Positions 10,941 through 22,500 of a stretch of 64,000 bases of DNA are shown here, in pieces (the first letter of the stretch is position 1; every line of letters begins with the position of its first letter). The notes under the pieces are model-generated. The model was not told the origin of the DNA. It did no database searches and saw nothing but the letters and a program-made list of their open reading frames with translations. A program made the position numbers and the translations under genes. Source of the stretch: Lytechinus variegatus (lineage: Eukaryota > Echinodermata > Echinoidea > Temnopleuroida > Toxopneustidae); NCBI RefSeq assembly GCF_018143015.1, contig NC_054743.1, positions 42,054,922-42,118,921 of the forward strand, in the 5' to 3' direction.

Positions 10941-11346
10941 CACTTCGTAGTTCCACTCTGCACAAGTGCACATGATCAGAGGAAGGTCATTTGTGACATG
11001 GTGGTTTAAAATTTATGAGATAAATACAAGCTTAGATGTCTCGATTATTCACATATTCTTTTGACTTGTGTTTTTCATTTACATCCGTAAAAATACAACA
11101 ATGTGTCCACGAACGACTGGTATATCACAGTTTGCCAAGTACATTGTTCAACATGCTATATTATGTATTCAAAGTAGAAATGCAAAAAATACCTTCATAG
11201 ATTGTTAATTGATGTACTATTCTCGTCTATTCAATTTCTTCATCCCGCTATTTAAGGCATGCTTAGTAATATCTTGCTTTGAAAGCTGCCTATAAATAAA
11301 TGAAAGTTCATTTGATCAAAATTGTCCATGAACTAACTACGAACTG
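10941..11346. mobile_element. MITE (TIR CAGTTCGTAGTT), unbroken copy
   Basis: Sister of the split element at 6875-9248. It ends AACTACGAACTGG, inverted to the left end CACTTCGTAGTTCC. It serves as the empty site for the LINE insertion seen there. Confidence 0.8.
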
Positions 11347-11549
11347 GTCTATTATTCTCATTGAAACTGATTCGCTGGTGTATATGTCTGAAAACTGATC
11401 CCTTAATCCTAGGCCTCTTGTTGGGTGTTGGTTTGGAGTTCAAAGGCTTCATGTCGTTCGAGTTGTCGTTCATGCACTGAATATACACTATAGACTTTCG
11501 TCCGGCTTAAAGTTCAAGTCTACCACATGCATCATAATTATCATTGTTG

Positions 11550-11790
11550 GTTTAATGAAACGAGAATTATCAAAATCTTTATGCCCTATAGAACAAGGCA
11601 TTTTGTCTTCATGGTTATATTTATGAAGATTCTTTATGCACCACTGTTCAAAATGTCTCTGTTGAAAAATATCATCCATAAACCATTTTGTGAAATAAGC
11701 GAAAATTTAGAATGTCATCTTAATATCATTTTACATCCAATTTTGATGAAATGTTCAGCGCATTTTAGTTTTTTGTTTAGATTTCGATTA
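11550..11790. repeat. Remnant of the TTTTACATCCGATTTTGATG repeat family
   Basis: Carries CATTTTACATCCAATTTTGATGAAATGTTCAGC at about 11728-11760 (given here by position; the key run is ATTTTGATGAAA) with adjoining AAGCGAAAATTTAGAATGTCAT. No clear inverted partner was seen. The surrounding 11347-12002 holds no gene. Confidence 0.55.
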
Positions 11791-12002
11791 TCTCTTTTTT
11801 GCCAGCTTGGACTTGACATTTAAATACTGCTATATATATTCTATGTACTACAATGTGCATGTAGATATGATTTGACACACATGCCAAGTAAGGAGAATAA
11901 GGGGAATGCCAAGGGAATCTCATGTACTCGTTTGTTTACTTGTCCCTTGGATGAACGTTCCAAAGGTCTTTCAAGGTGACGACGAACAAGCACATACTAA
12001 TA

Positions 12003-12160
12003 CCTTGGTCACATTTGCTCTATACGGCGGCCGTACGGCGAGTCGAAAACAACCCTTTAATTCATTTTTATTCAAACCACCTATATTTAGCTGGAACAAA
12101 AATGTTAAAACGGCTGTTTTCGACTCGTCGTACGGCCGCCGTAGAACAAATGTGATATGG
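12003..12160. mobile_element. MITE with GC-rich TIR (TACGGCGGCCGTACGGCGAG)
   Basis: The left arm (12003-12051) and right arm (12116-12160) are inverted: GGTCACATTTGCTC, GGCGGCCGTACGGCGAGTCG and AAAACA are mirrored by TGTTTTCGACTCGTCG, TACGGCCGCC and AACAAATGTGA. The interior is only about 65 AT-rich bases. TA flanks both sides. Confidence 0.85.
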
Positions 12161-12253
12161 TATTAAAAACATGTGAACAAGTTTAATTGTATCTTGAAGG
12201 GCATCTTGACGCGATATTTGGGACCTTTCGCAATCATCACGGACGCTAGTATT

Positions 12254-12386
12254 AGGGTCCCCTAACACAAAAGTTAACGCTTAATCATACACTTGATTTT
12301 TAAGATTGATTGTGCATTACAGTCAATAGAATCAAACGTAGAAAACTGCTCTACGATCAATGCTAAGCTTTGTGTAACAGGGGGGT
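12254..12386. mobile_element. MITE, GGGTCCC(G/C)TAACACA family, copy 1
   Basis: Left end AGGGTCCCCTAACACAAAAG, right end CTTTGTGTAACAGGGG. Inside these, TTAACGCTTAATCAT is mirrored by ATGCTAAGC-type sequence. Related to 29513-29673. Confidence 0.7.
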
Positions 12387-12867
12387 TACAGGCCCTACAA
12401 ATCTGCTTTTCGTGTGCAAAATCCCTTTCCGCGACACCCGTACCGCATACATTACGACTGATGGCTGGAGATATTCAAAATGCAGGACCTAAAATAGATT
12501 TATGACATGGATAAGAAAGTGGTTTTTCAAACAAATCGAGAACATATTGAGTGAGGAAAAACTTACTGAATGAAGGCTTAAATATAGATCATTACAGTCC
12601 ATCGAATCGATATTACATTTAATGTGGATTATTGGTGGATCACTGGCAATTGATTTCATGGATAAGATCAACCTCTCCAGCCGAACATTTCGCATGCGTT
12701 GATATGTACACATCATATGCGATACCTTTGAACTCGTTTCCTTTTGTTTCTTTTGTTTCTTTGTTTCTTTTGTTTACTCCTTATACACAAACGATATGCC
12801 TCTCGCACACGATGTGAGGGGCATTATGTTTTACATTCCCCAGAAATGGGGATTAGATTCAAATTCC

Positions 12868-13173
12868 GGGGACCACTTCCATTGATGAGTGGATACCAGG
12901 CACGACCATGGGGTTTCGAAAAGTACCCTAAACATGCTAAACAAGGGAAGCAATTCTTTTCCAGATTATGAAAATGCATCTCTTAACAAGTATTTGGCTT
13001 GTGAAACCCTACAAGTATTGGATATATATCCCTTTTTTCAGCATTTTAAACATCGTTTTGACACCCTTATAACGTTACATAGGCCTATATACGTAACGTA
13101 CCTGCCCACTCTGTCCCCTTTTACGTGTGGTCGCTACTGGTATCCACTAATCAATGGAAGTGGGCCCCCGGGC
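12868..13173. mobile_element. Short copy of the CCCGGGGGCCACTTCC MITE family
   Basis: Left end GGGGACCACTTCCATTGATG, right end ATCAATGGAAGTGGGCCCCC. The interior shares AAAGTACCCTAAACA, GAAAATGCA and GACACCCTTATAACGTTAC with 15657-16257 but is about 300 bases shorter. Confidence 0.8.
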
Positions 13174-14572
13174 GGCCTCTCGAGCTCTAGGAGGAGTCAA
13201 ATGTGGCTTTGGAAAGTCGTCCTCAATCGGATAAATCGCTGTTACCATAGCAGCAACCAGAATTTTGCACACGAAACGCATATTGAATGTTTCCGTCGCA
13301 GATGCGAAACGAAAAAAAAATCTCATGTCACACAATTTGCATTGCAGGACTAAGTTTTACGACCATGATGACGGGCCCAAAAAGTCCCTTCCAAAGTCAA
13401 CTACCGTTGTAAATAAGCGTCCGCGTCCTCAAACGAAAGGTCGGGATTATATATTTCAACTACAGCTGAGGTGTTTGCCGACAAATTTCTGAGCGAGCGC
13501 AGATTTTTTGAGCTTTTTAAAATGAAATTCTAACTGTGTGGTCATCAAGCATATCTTATTATTTTTCTATTTCCCCTTTCCCCTCTCATTCCATTTTCTT
13601 GGTGGTGGAACTTTTTGGGGCCATTATCCATGCAAACACCCAAATTTCCGTACCTCCGTGTTTTGTATGAGTATATTTGAAGGGCAATCAAACGTGGACT
13701 ATGTAGGTGGCGGTTTACAACTGTTGCCTCCGAAACCGGGCAACTTTCAAGAAGTTCTTGTGTAGCTTGGCAAAGTTTGATGAATCCGCTTTCAGTGTGT
13801 TAGCAATGCCTGTTGGATTGTGATTGCCGTATTTGCAAAATCAATATATGCTCCTCACTTCTCTTTGTTAGCCATTGAAAATCATTGCCAAAAGTCTGTA
13901 ATAAAGGGCTACATATAGCCCCCCCCCTGTACACATGCATGACCAAATTATTTCTAAACAACGCCTAAACGATTTTTTTCTCAGTTTGCACAATAACCCC
14001 CTAAACAAGTTTTTCGCTGGCTTCATTTTCAAATTTGGCCCCCAAACCAGTTGTCGCCAGACGCTATCGATTGGGACCAAAGACGAATTTAGTGGTACTT
14101 TGACAATTTAGCATATCTTTTGAACTCAAAATCAGCTTAATCAGTAAAACGGGCACTAAAAGATGTCATGATGGTCAAGGGAAACAGAATTTTTAAATCA
14201 TAAGACCTAATTTATTTGAGTATTGTTTGCAAAATTACAACTGTATATCGATTTACCATGATGGATTTTTAATTTCTGTGCGAAAAAAGGACACAATATT
14301 TAGACTCCGGTCCCGGATAATGAGGGCATGCAGACTGCATAAATAAGGTCAAACTAAATATATAACGAAACATATACGGATTGTTATTGATACGTATGGA
14401 CATTTAGGCGGGGGGCGGGGCCGGCCGGGGAAGGGGGAAGAGCAAGCCTCTCCAGCCCCTCCCAGAAAAGGCAGCTGGAATTTTTGGGGGACGATATGCA
14501 AACTACAATAGATAACGAATCAATGAGGCCGATATATTTAGCTAATCCCTTCCCTCCAAATGTCTCGTAAAC
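13174..14572. other. No gene found; AT-rich non-coding stretch
   Basis: None of the short ORFs carries a recognisable motif or splice context. The missing 5' exon of the SLC17 gene could lie here or further left, but I could not identify it. Confidence 0.5.
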
Positions 14573-15300
14573 AAGGTGTAATGTGTAGTCTATTACATCT
14601 TGTAGAGAGCTTTCCCTCATACCACTGGCGGATGACAAAGGATTTAGTGAGGTATATAAGGTCACTCTCTTCAAAGAATGTTGGAACAACAAGGGCGCAG
14701 GCTGATTTGCGCACGGGGATCCTAAGGAGGTGGAACTAAAAAGTGGTATGGGGCATGGGGGCAGAAATTCTAGGGGAGGTGGGATGGGGGAGGGGGGGGG
14801 GGCGTCCCCCTACCCAACATAGTAGGGGGACACAAAATGTTCCCCGACTATTTTTGTTCTTTATGGATAATTTTTGGGGTAATAACCTATTTTTATATTC
14901 TTTTTTTTTTGTTTGTCAAAATTATTTAGGTCGAAACGACCTGACATTTGTGGTGATAACCTTCTTTTTTTTGCTCGTCAAATTTTCCAGCCCCTGGACC
15001 CCGTACCTTTCGGGAGAGATTTCCGCCCTTGGTATGGGGGAGGGGGGTTGTATCTTGGGTGAGGTGAACCTAAAGTTTGGGAAGTCAGGTGTTGAAAGCA
15101 GAAGACAGGATGCAGATTTCGTTTTACTTGCCAACGTCGGAACTCCTCTGCCTCAGCAGCGGTAATGAAGCCTACATACTATAATCAGCATTTCAGTGGA
15201 GTCATGGTCCAGGTTTGATTGTGGTGCATCACTGTTTTGGTCCATGTACTAGTGAGTCGAATAGGTAATTTATTAATTAGGTAATTCGTAAATTTATTGA
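14573..15300. repeat. Duplicated segment, copy B
   Basis: Compact copy of the segment that spans 1118-4580. The order of shared blocks is the same: GGATGACAAAGGATT, GGAGGTGGAACTAAAA, CTATAATCAGCATTTCAG, TTTTGATTGTGATGCA-like sequence, then AGTGAGTCGAATA. It lacks the LINE, MITEs and SINE present in copy A but has its own MITE. Confidence 0.75.
14754..15030. mobile_element. MULE-like MITE (GGGAGAGATTTCCGCCC end), copy 1
   Basis: The insert is flanked by a 9-base direct repeat GGTATGGGG (14745-14753 and 15031-15039). Its right end GAGAGATTTCCGCCCTTGG and inner text (CCCCCTAC, ATAGTAGGGGG, GGTGATAACCTT) recur at 24671-24989. A 9-10 base target duplication fits Mutator-like elements. Confidence 0.75.
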
Positions 15301-15656
15301 TTCGGGAATAAAGCTTGATGTCTAGGAGGTCGCATTGTCTTGATTTGTTGTAGGTTAATGAACATTTATGATGCCGAAAAATACAATTCAATACCAAGTC
15401 AAGTTTTTTTTTTCCTTTGAACGGCAGTATACAGCCCGCCACCAGCATGATTTGATTTGATTTCTATCACATAGGCCAACAGAGGCATATATTGAAGGGA
15501 TATTGGTTTATTGTGCATTTCTTACAGATATCCATCGCGGGCATAACAGACGTAGCGTTATATATTCTACAACAGTGAGTCACTGTACAAGTTGATCCAC
15601 CAAACAAAATGAAAGGTAAGCGAATGTCAGTTAAAAACGTTATTCTCTTATCCGCC

Positions 15657-16257
15657 CCACCCCCGGGGGCCACTTCCATTGACGATCGGATACCATGCGC
15701 GACCACGGGGTCTCGGAAAGTACCCTAAACACCTATTTTCCATATTCTGAAAATGCACCCATTAACAAGTATTGGTGTGTGAAATCCTACGCTTAACAAG
15801 TATTGGAAAGAAAACGATACTATTGGCAATTCCCTGAATTGAACCCCTAAACAAGTACAGCGACATTTCAATTGTTATGTTACGGACGTCGGTCGTACCT
15901 TCACCTATACATCATTGGGTTAGTTCAGCCCCACCTGCTACACCTCGCTGAAATCGTAGTTGGGGCAAAAAATACATCCTTTATAAACCATTTAAGTCCT
16001 AATCGTTTATACCCTCGCAATTTTTATCCTAAACACGTAGTTTTTCTAGCGAATATATTAACCCGTTTTTCATTTTTTTAGCATTTTTGACACCCTTATT
16101 TTTTTAAAGCATTTTTGACACCCTTATTACACCCTTATTAGGTTACGTACGTAACGTGCCCTATCTTGAAAAAAAAAATCCGTTTTACGTGTTTTTTTTG
16201 GTCGCGTATGGTGTCTTTGTCCACTCGTCAATGTAAGTGCCCTCCGGGGCCCCACCC
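15657..16257. mobile_element. Full-length MITE, CCCGGGGGCCACTTCC family
   Basis: Left terminal repeat CCCGGGGGCCACTTCCATTG with GGATACCATGCGCGACC. The right terminal repeat GGTCGCGTATGGTGTC..CACTCGTCAATG..CCGGGGCC is its inverted form, about 45 bases. The interior is non-coding. Copies or remnants occur at 5205, 12868, 47870 and 50235. Its right edge is 63 bases before the first SLC17 exon found. Confidence 0.8.
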
Positions 16258-16320
16258 CCCTGCCTGGCGGCTTATTCCGCTAATTCATATCCCCCCATTT
16301 TTTCCAAGGTATACCCTCAG

Positions 16321-16553
16321 TCCGATGGTTGTTTGCCTGCATGGCGTTCCTAGGGAACTCTGTCGTTCTAATGATGCGACTCAACATCAGCGTTGCCATG
16401 GCAATAATGGCGGGGAGTGGTAGTCATAGTCATCACAACTCATCGAGTCCGCCATTTCAGATGACGATGAACGGAACCTATAGTGTGAGCTTATACCCTG
16501 CGCCCCCAAGTGACATATCGAATGTTAACACCAGTGGAAGCAGTGCTTCAAAG
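16321..16553 (+). CDS. SLC17-like transporter, exon with TM1 and first luminal loop
   Basis: Acceptor CCCTCAG|TC. It encodes RWLFACMAFLGNSVVLMM, then RLNISVAM, then a Ser/Asn-rich loop with NSS, NGT and NTS sequons. Donor AAG|GTAACG, phase 0. The initiator Met is on an unseen upstream exon. Confidence 0.93.
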
Positions 16554-19500
16554 GTAACGACCAATCTATGTTATTAACTTCAAACTATACCTCTCTTATC
16601 TGTGCCTAACAGAAAAATTTAAAACGCATACACCCCCTCCCATCAGAACTAAAAAATGAAAGTAATTACTTATAAACTCATCGTTCATGAATCGTGAACC
16701 TCTATTGTATTCATATAAAATAGACCGGAGGGGACTGCTAAAAGATTAAGCTTATCGGTTGAATGTTTTGCCAAAAATAGTTATAATATTTAATCAAATA
16801 ACATATCTTGTATTTTCTTATCTCAGTGTAAGTACATTTTCTACAGTCATATATTTGCATAAGTCTAACTAGCTTTGTCTTCATAAATTAGTTTATACTA
16901 TTTCCATATTTTTTGGTGTGTTCTTTTTCTTGTCTATAGTCACAGAATTTTTTTCAACTCTTGAAATGTTTTATAGTAATAAGTTAATATATTTAAAATA
17001 GAACAATTACAATCTTTGTATCTTCACGAGCCCTGATTGACTGCTAACGGATGAAAGGCCAATTTGTACTATGTCTGTGAATTGCCCCTATGGGTGGTTT
17101 TTCAAACTTGTTTTTATCTTCTTGAATAACTGTCAGTTTTTGCAACGCACTTGAATATGGAGTAAACATGTATGTTTAGGTGTAAATAAACCAAAATCTA
17201 AAGCTTTCAATGGCTCATCCGTATCAGTCGCGTACAGATGTGTGTGTGTTGGGGGGGGGGGGCTTGGGGTGCTTGCAACCTTATTTTTTTCACTAATTTC
17301 GGAAGAAAAAAAGAAAAATTAATGAAGGGAAAGAGAGGATATGATATGATATTATGTCAAAATCTTTCACTATTGGACTTTTATAATAAAAATGTCGAAA
17401 ATTTTGCTTTCTCGCATCTTTATATATATTTTGCATTATATACCATACCTGGCCCCTACATTTTTTTTTGGCTCATTACATCACTGATCCTTATGTTGAG
17501 AAATGGAGACAACAGTTGAAAATGATCGATGCTCGCGTTCACTTTGGAGGTGTCGTGGCCGAGTGGTCTAAGGCGCCTGGCTATACATGGAAAGTCCGGA
17601 GTTCGATCCCCGGCCGCGGCACCTATGCCCATGAGCAAGGCATTTTATCTACAATGCTCTTTTATATCCTGCTTTCAAATAAATGGAAATGCTATAATTG
17701 GTAACTAGGTGTGCACTTGTTTTTTTTTTTTTTTTAGATTTGAATTTCCCTCTTGAGTTTGATAAAATTTGTTTTAAAAAAAATTCCCTCTTGAGTTTGA
17801 TTAAATACAAAGAAAAAAAACTTAACCATTTTTAAAAGTCTCATTGAAATATTTGTTGGTTTTAGATTATTTATGAATAACATAATTTGATGAATAATAA
17901 TATTCCGCATTTATATAGCGCTTAATACATCGGAGCGACTTATCTAAGCGCTTTACAGATTATTACTACCCCGGTCATCGGATCCTTGCATGCCCGCATA
18001 CAATGTATGCAACTTCTCGACTCCCTGGGGAGCATTCCAACAAGAGTTCCAAGACTCAATTGCTAGGCATACTACATGTAGGCTTAGTTTCACATCCTAC
18101 CGGGTACCCATTTAACACCTGGGTGGAGAGTGGCAAAGTGTGGATTAACGCCTTGCCCCGAAGGACGCGAGACCATGGTGAAATTCGAACGCACCACTCT
18201 CTCACTCTAAAAAAATGAAGTGCTAATTCAGCTCTTAAAGAGCGTGTATAGTGACTGCACTTCGGAGCGCTGATTTTTCTCGTTAAAATTTGAACTAGAC
18301 AAAACAGCACTCCGAAGTGCAGTCACTATACACGCTCTTTAAGAGCTGAATTAGCACTTCATTTTTTAGAGTGCTGATTACAAGGCGAGAGTCAGAAGCG
18401 CCACACCACGACGCTTCCACACATTATAATAAAGCTCTATCTACGGAGATACGTAAAAGACGTAAATGCCCTTTAAGAAACATGCTGTTGTCGTTACGGG
18501 CCCTATTCGTAGAACAAAACGAGTATATACGCAAGACAAAACATATAAAAACTAATAAAATGTAAAAAGATGGAAATACGTCCTTATTTCATACAAAGTA
18601 TAGACACAATGTATTAAAAGTGGTATAATCATGGACCTAATAGGTCCATGGTATAATACAGCTATAGTGACCACAATGACCCCCCCTCTAGAGTATGTAA
18701 TTGCTTAGATCAAATTATTATTTATTTTAAAATGAATATTTTACCGCTCTTGATTGATAAGATTTGGGGAAGAATCCGATATCATCTTCAAAAGCATAAT
18801 TATGTTTTCCTGTTTAAAAATATCACCGATGCTTCCCTCCCACAGGAGATCGCACAAGCCGAGTCAGAGTTCAACTGGAGTAGTCACATCCAGGAGCTTC
18901 TATTAGCTGCATTCTACATCGGGTATACCTTAGGCAACATACCAGCGGGATGGCTCGCAGACAGATTCGGAGGAAAGTGGATCGTCTTTGGAGGGGCATT
19001 TGGCAGCGCTGTTTTTAATATTTTGGGGCCGTTAGCGGCTCGATCCAGCGTCGAATTATTTTTTGCAACGCGATGTCTGGCCGGATTTGTCGAGGTAATT
19101 TGTACGTCTCCGGGTGTGAAACCCAATGTACCCATAACAGGCAATGGTAAAACACACACAAAAAAAAAGAAAGAAAAAAAAATGAAAAAAGAAAGGAATA
19201 ACTAATTAAAGTAAAAAAAAAAACTAAGAAAGAATAAATGTAAGAAACAAAGTAAGAAAGGAAGTCAGAAGGAAAGTCAGAAAGAAAGAAAGAAAGGAAT
19301 AGATGAATAGAAAGACAAAATGAAAGAACGAACCCCAAAAAAGAAGAAGACAGAAAGAAAGAAAGAAAGAAAGAACGACAGAAAGAAAGAAAGGAAGGAA
19401 GAAAAGAAAGAAAGAAAGCAAAGAAAGCAAGGAAAGAAAGAAAGAAAGGAAAGAATGAAGAAATAGATGAATAAAAAGACAAAATGAAAGAACGAACGAA

Positions 19501-22500
19501 AAAAGAAGACAGAAAGAATAAATGACAGAAAGAAAGGAAGGAAGGAAGAAAAAAAAGAAAGCAGAAAGTTAAGAAAGAAAGAAAGAAAGGAAAGAAAGAA
19601 AGAAAGAGAAGAGAAGAAATAGATGAATAAAAAGACAAAATGAAAGAACGAACGAAAAAAAGAAGACAGAAAGAATGAACGACAGAAAGAAAGGAAGGAA
19701 GGAAGAAAAGAAAGAAAGCAGAAAGCAAAGAAAGAAAGAAAGGAAAGAAAGAAAGAAAGAAAGAAAGAAAGAAAAAGAGGGAGGGAGGAGAGTGAATGAC
19801 AGAGCGGGTGATGAGACAGAAACAGTACCAATTAGATCTTAATTATTTCAACAAAAAAGCTTTTTACTCAGAATAACAAAATCTATCACGATGCTTTATC
19901 TTTTGCGAGAGGAATCAAGAATAAGGCCGTCAAACTGAAAACAAGGCTCATTCTGAAGTGCTGAAATTGAGGGGGTTTGTGAAACATTGTAACAAAAGAG
20001 GATTTTATTTCTCGGATGAAACCAATTATGCTTTGTTAAATCAGCCGAGAATCAAATCATTCGAGGTTTAAATCTGGATCGTGCAAGGATAGAAAATATT
20101 ACACGAATACATTTTTTCTTTTTAAGACTTGATTAGGAAATGAAATATATAATAATGTTTAGGGACCATTTATTTTTGATCTTCGATTGCATTAATCACT
20201 TAGAGATGTTGATCGAGTTCAGATTCACCATTACATCTAATTTTGTTCACATCATTGACAATGAAAACACAAACTAATCATAATTGCTTGCAGATTCTAA
20301 CATCACTTACAATTGTAATGAAGGTCAATTCCAAACATTATTTCCGACTCCAGGATATCGGTGTAAACTTGGCCACCACCACTTCGCGCTTCTCTTCTTC
20401 ACCCAATCGAAAGGTTCATCGATTAAATGTGAAGTGAAGCAATAATGTTATCATTTCTTTACAGGGTTCCTACTTTCCTGCCCTTTACCCAATGGTGAAT
20501 AATTGGTCACCAGTCAAGGAAAGAACGCGAATGATGGCACTTGTTGTTGCAGGTAAGAAAGTAAGACGATAACATTCGTATTATTGTATCTTTGCTGTTA
20601 CAAAATAATAAAAAATGGCTGCAAAGTTTGTAGAATACCAATACAACAATATATGGAGTAAAGATGGAGCGGGCTTGTTTGAGGAAGTGGAGCCTGCCCT
20701 CCCCCAATAAAAAAAATCCACAGCAAACAGAGAGAGAGAGAAAGGAGAAGGAAAGGAAATGGGGAGGGTCAAATATCAGTGGTATCATTTTATGTAAAAA
20801 TCTTTATAAATTAGATTTTTGTACTAAAAAATGAAAAAAAAAATTTACTTGCTGACTTCGTTCATTCACATGTTCTCATAACTCTCTCCTGCCATAACTG
20901 GCTCCACTAACGTACCTATAGGGGGAGGGGGCAGGGGGCAGATTGCCCCCCCCCCTGACGAGTCACAACTGATCCCTGACGAGCCAGTGGCCCCCTCCTT
21001 GAAGACTTTGAAGTTGAAGATCTTTTTTTTTATTTTTTTTTATTTTTGCTAGTCAATTTTTTTTCTGGTACGAAATCCTTTATTTGTGGTTGGAGACTTT
21101 TTTTGCTTGCCAATTTTTTTAGCGGACGATTTTGCCCCCCCCCCCGGTGGAAAATACTAGGTACGCTACTTCAATGTGTAGGCCTAAATGTTTGCAATTT
21201 CAATATTCATTTTGCTAATTATTGAAATAACAAAGTATAGCTAATTACAATATCAGAGCTGGTGGAGACTTTGTTTTGTAAAACAAACTAGAAACTAGTT
21301 GGTTTTTTTCTTGATCTTTTTAAAGGGTTTGCATTTGGACCGGCTCTTGGGCAGTCTATTTCTGGAGTAATTTGCGCTAACCTTGGATGGCCTGCAAGCT
21401 TCTATTTTGTTGGTAAGTGGCTTGTTATTACCACGAATCTTCCTTTAATTCACGTAAAACATCAGTCTCTTTACTTGTTTTGTACAAAAATGTTAAAATA
21501 TACAAATTTCGATTGCGTATAGCCCTCGATGTGCACAAATCATAGTAATTTATCAAAACCCATGGAAAAGTCGACTGTTACGTTATGTATTATGGTTGAT
21601 TATCAGTAGAGAAAAGAAATCATATATCCAGCTATATTTAGGAGCCACATTAGATATGTATGTATATATAAATATATATATTTCCGACAAAGGAAATTAC
21701 AATTGGTATAGTGTCGAAAATCTGACGGTCAATCGGATCGGGGTCGCCCTAGCCACTAACCCGTCTCTGTGGTCGAGCGGTAAAGGCACCTGCATCACCA
21801 ATTTTTCCAAATGGTAGATAGCTCTGGGAACCTTGTTTTAAGCTACGCCTACCATTGTTCTCTTCATCCATTTCTTTCACACGGTATTTAAATAAAAAAA
21901 GAGTTGCCAAAGCTGTTGTACATGCATAACTTCACACACACACACACACACATTTATAAATATAAATATTGGTTGATTGTCGTTAATATATCCTCGGAAA
22001 ACTCAAATTCGAATAACGATGGTAATCTCTGTTTTAATTTTTATATTTACGATGTAATTGTGGTAATTATACAATGTTTGTTACAAATTAACAAGATTTT
22101 GTTTTCTTATTTTAATTTCTTAATTCAAAGGTGGAGTTAGTATCTTATGGGCGATTCTGTGGACAGTGACAGCTTATGATCATCCAGATAAACACCCTTG
22201 CATTAAACACACAGAACTTGATTACATCGAAAGAACAAGATCAAAAAGATCGGTATGATACAAGAAAAAGTTAAATTATGGATATGTTTTATTGCTCTGT
22301 ATCCGCCAATCACACAGCAAAAACTGTGGTGTTGACCGGTGTACACAGAGGACCACACCTGTTATTTTACACCGGTGTTAAATTGGTGGTGTTAGTTTTA
22401 CACCTATAGGTGTTATTACAACACCTTATGTTGGTACATTTACACTCTTTGGTGTAATTTTAACACCTCAGGGCGTGGTCCTCTATTAACACCAGTTTTA

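Noticed and set aside
12889-13353. 154-residue plus-strand ORF as a gene
   Set aside because: Most of it lies within a MITE of the CCCGGGGGCC family; no motif.
17551-17625. Functional tRNA-Leu or tRNA-Ser gene
   Set aside because: Three copies share the same non-tRNA tail, so it is a SINE; no mature class II variable arm is evident.
19015-19831. Long minus-strand ORFs rich in Phe/Leu/Ser
   Set aside because: They are translations of the GAAA microsatellite, open because the repeat has no stop in those frames.
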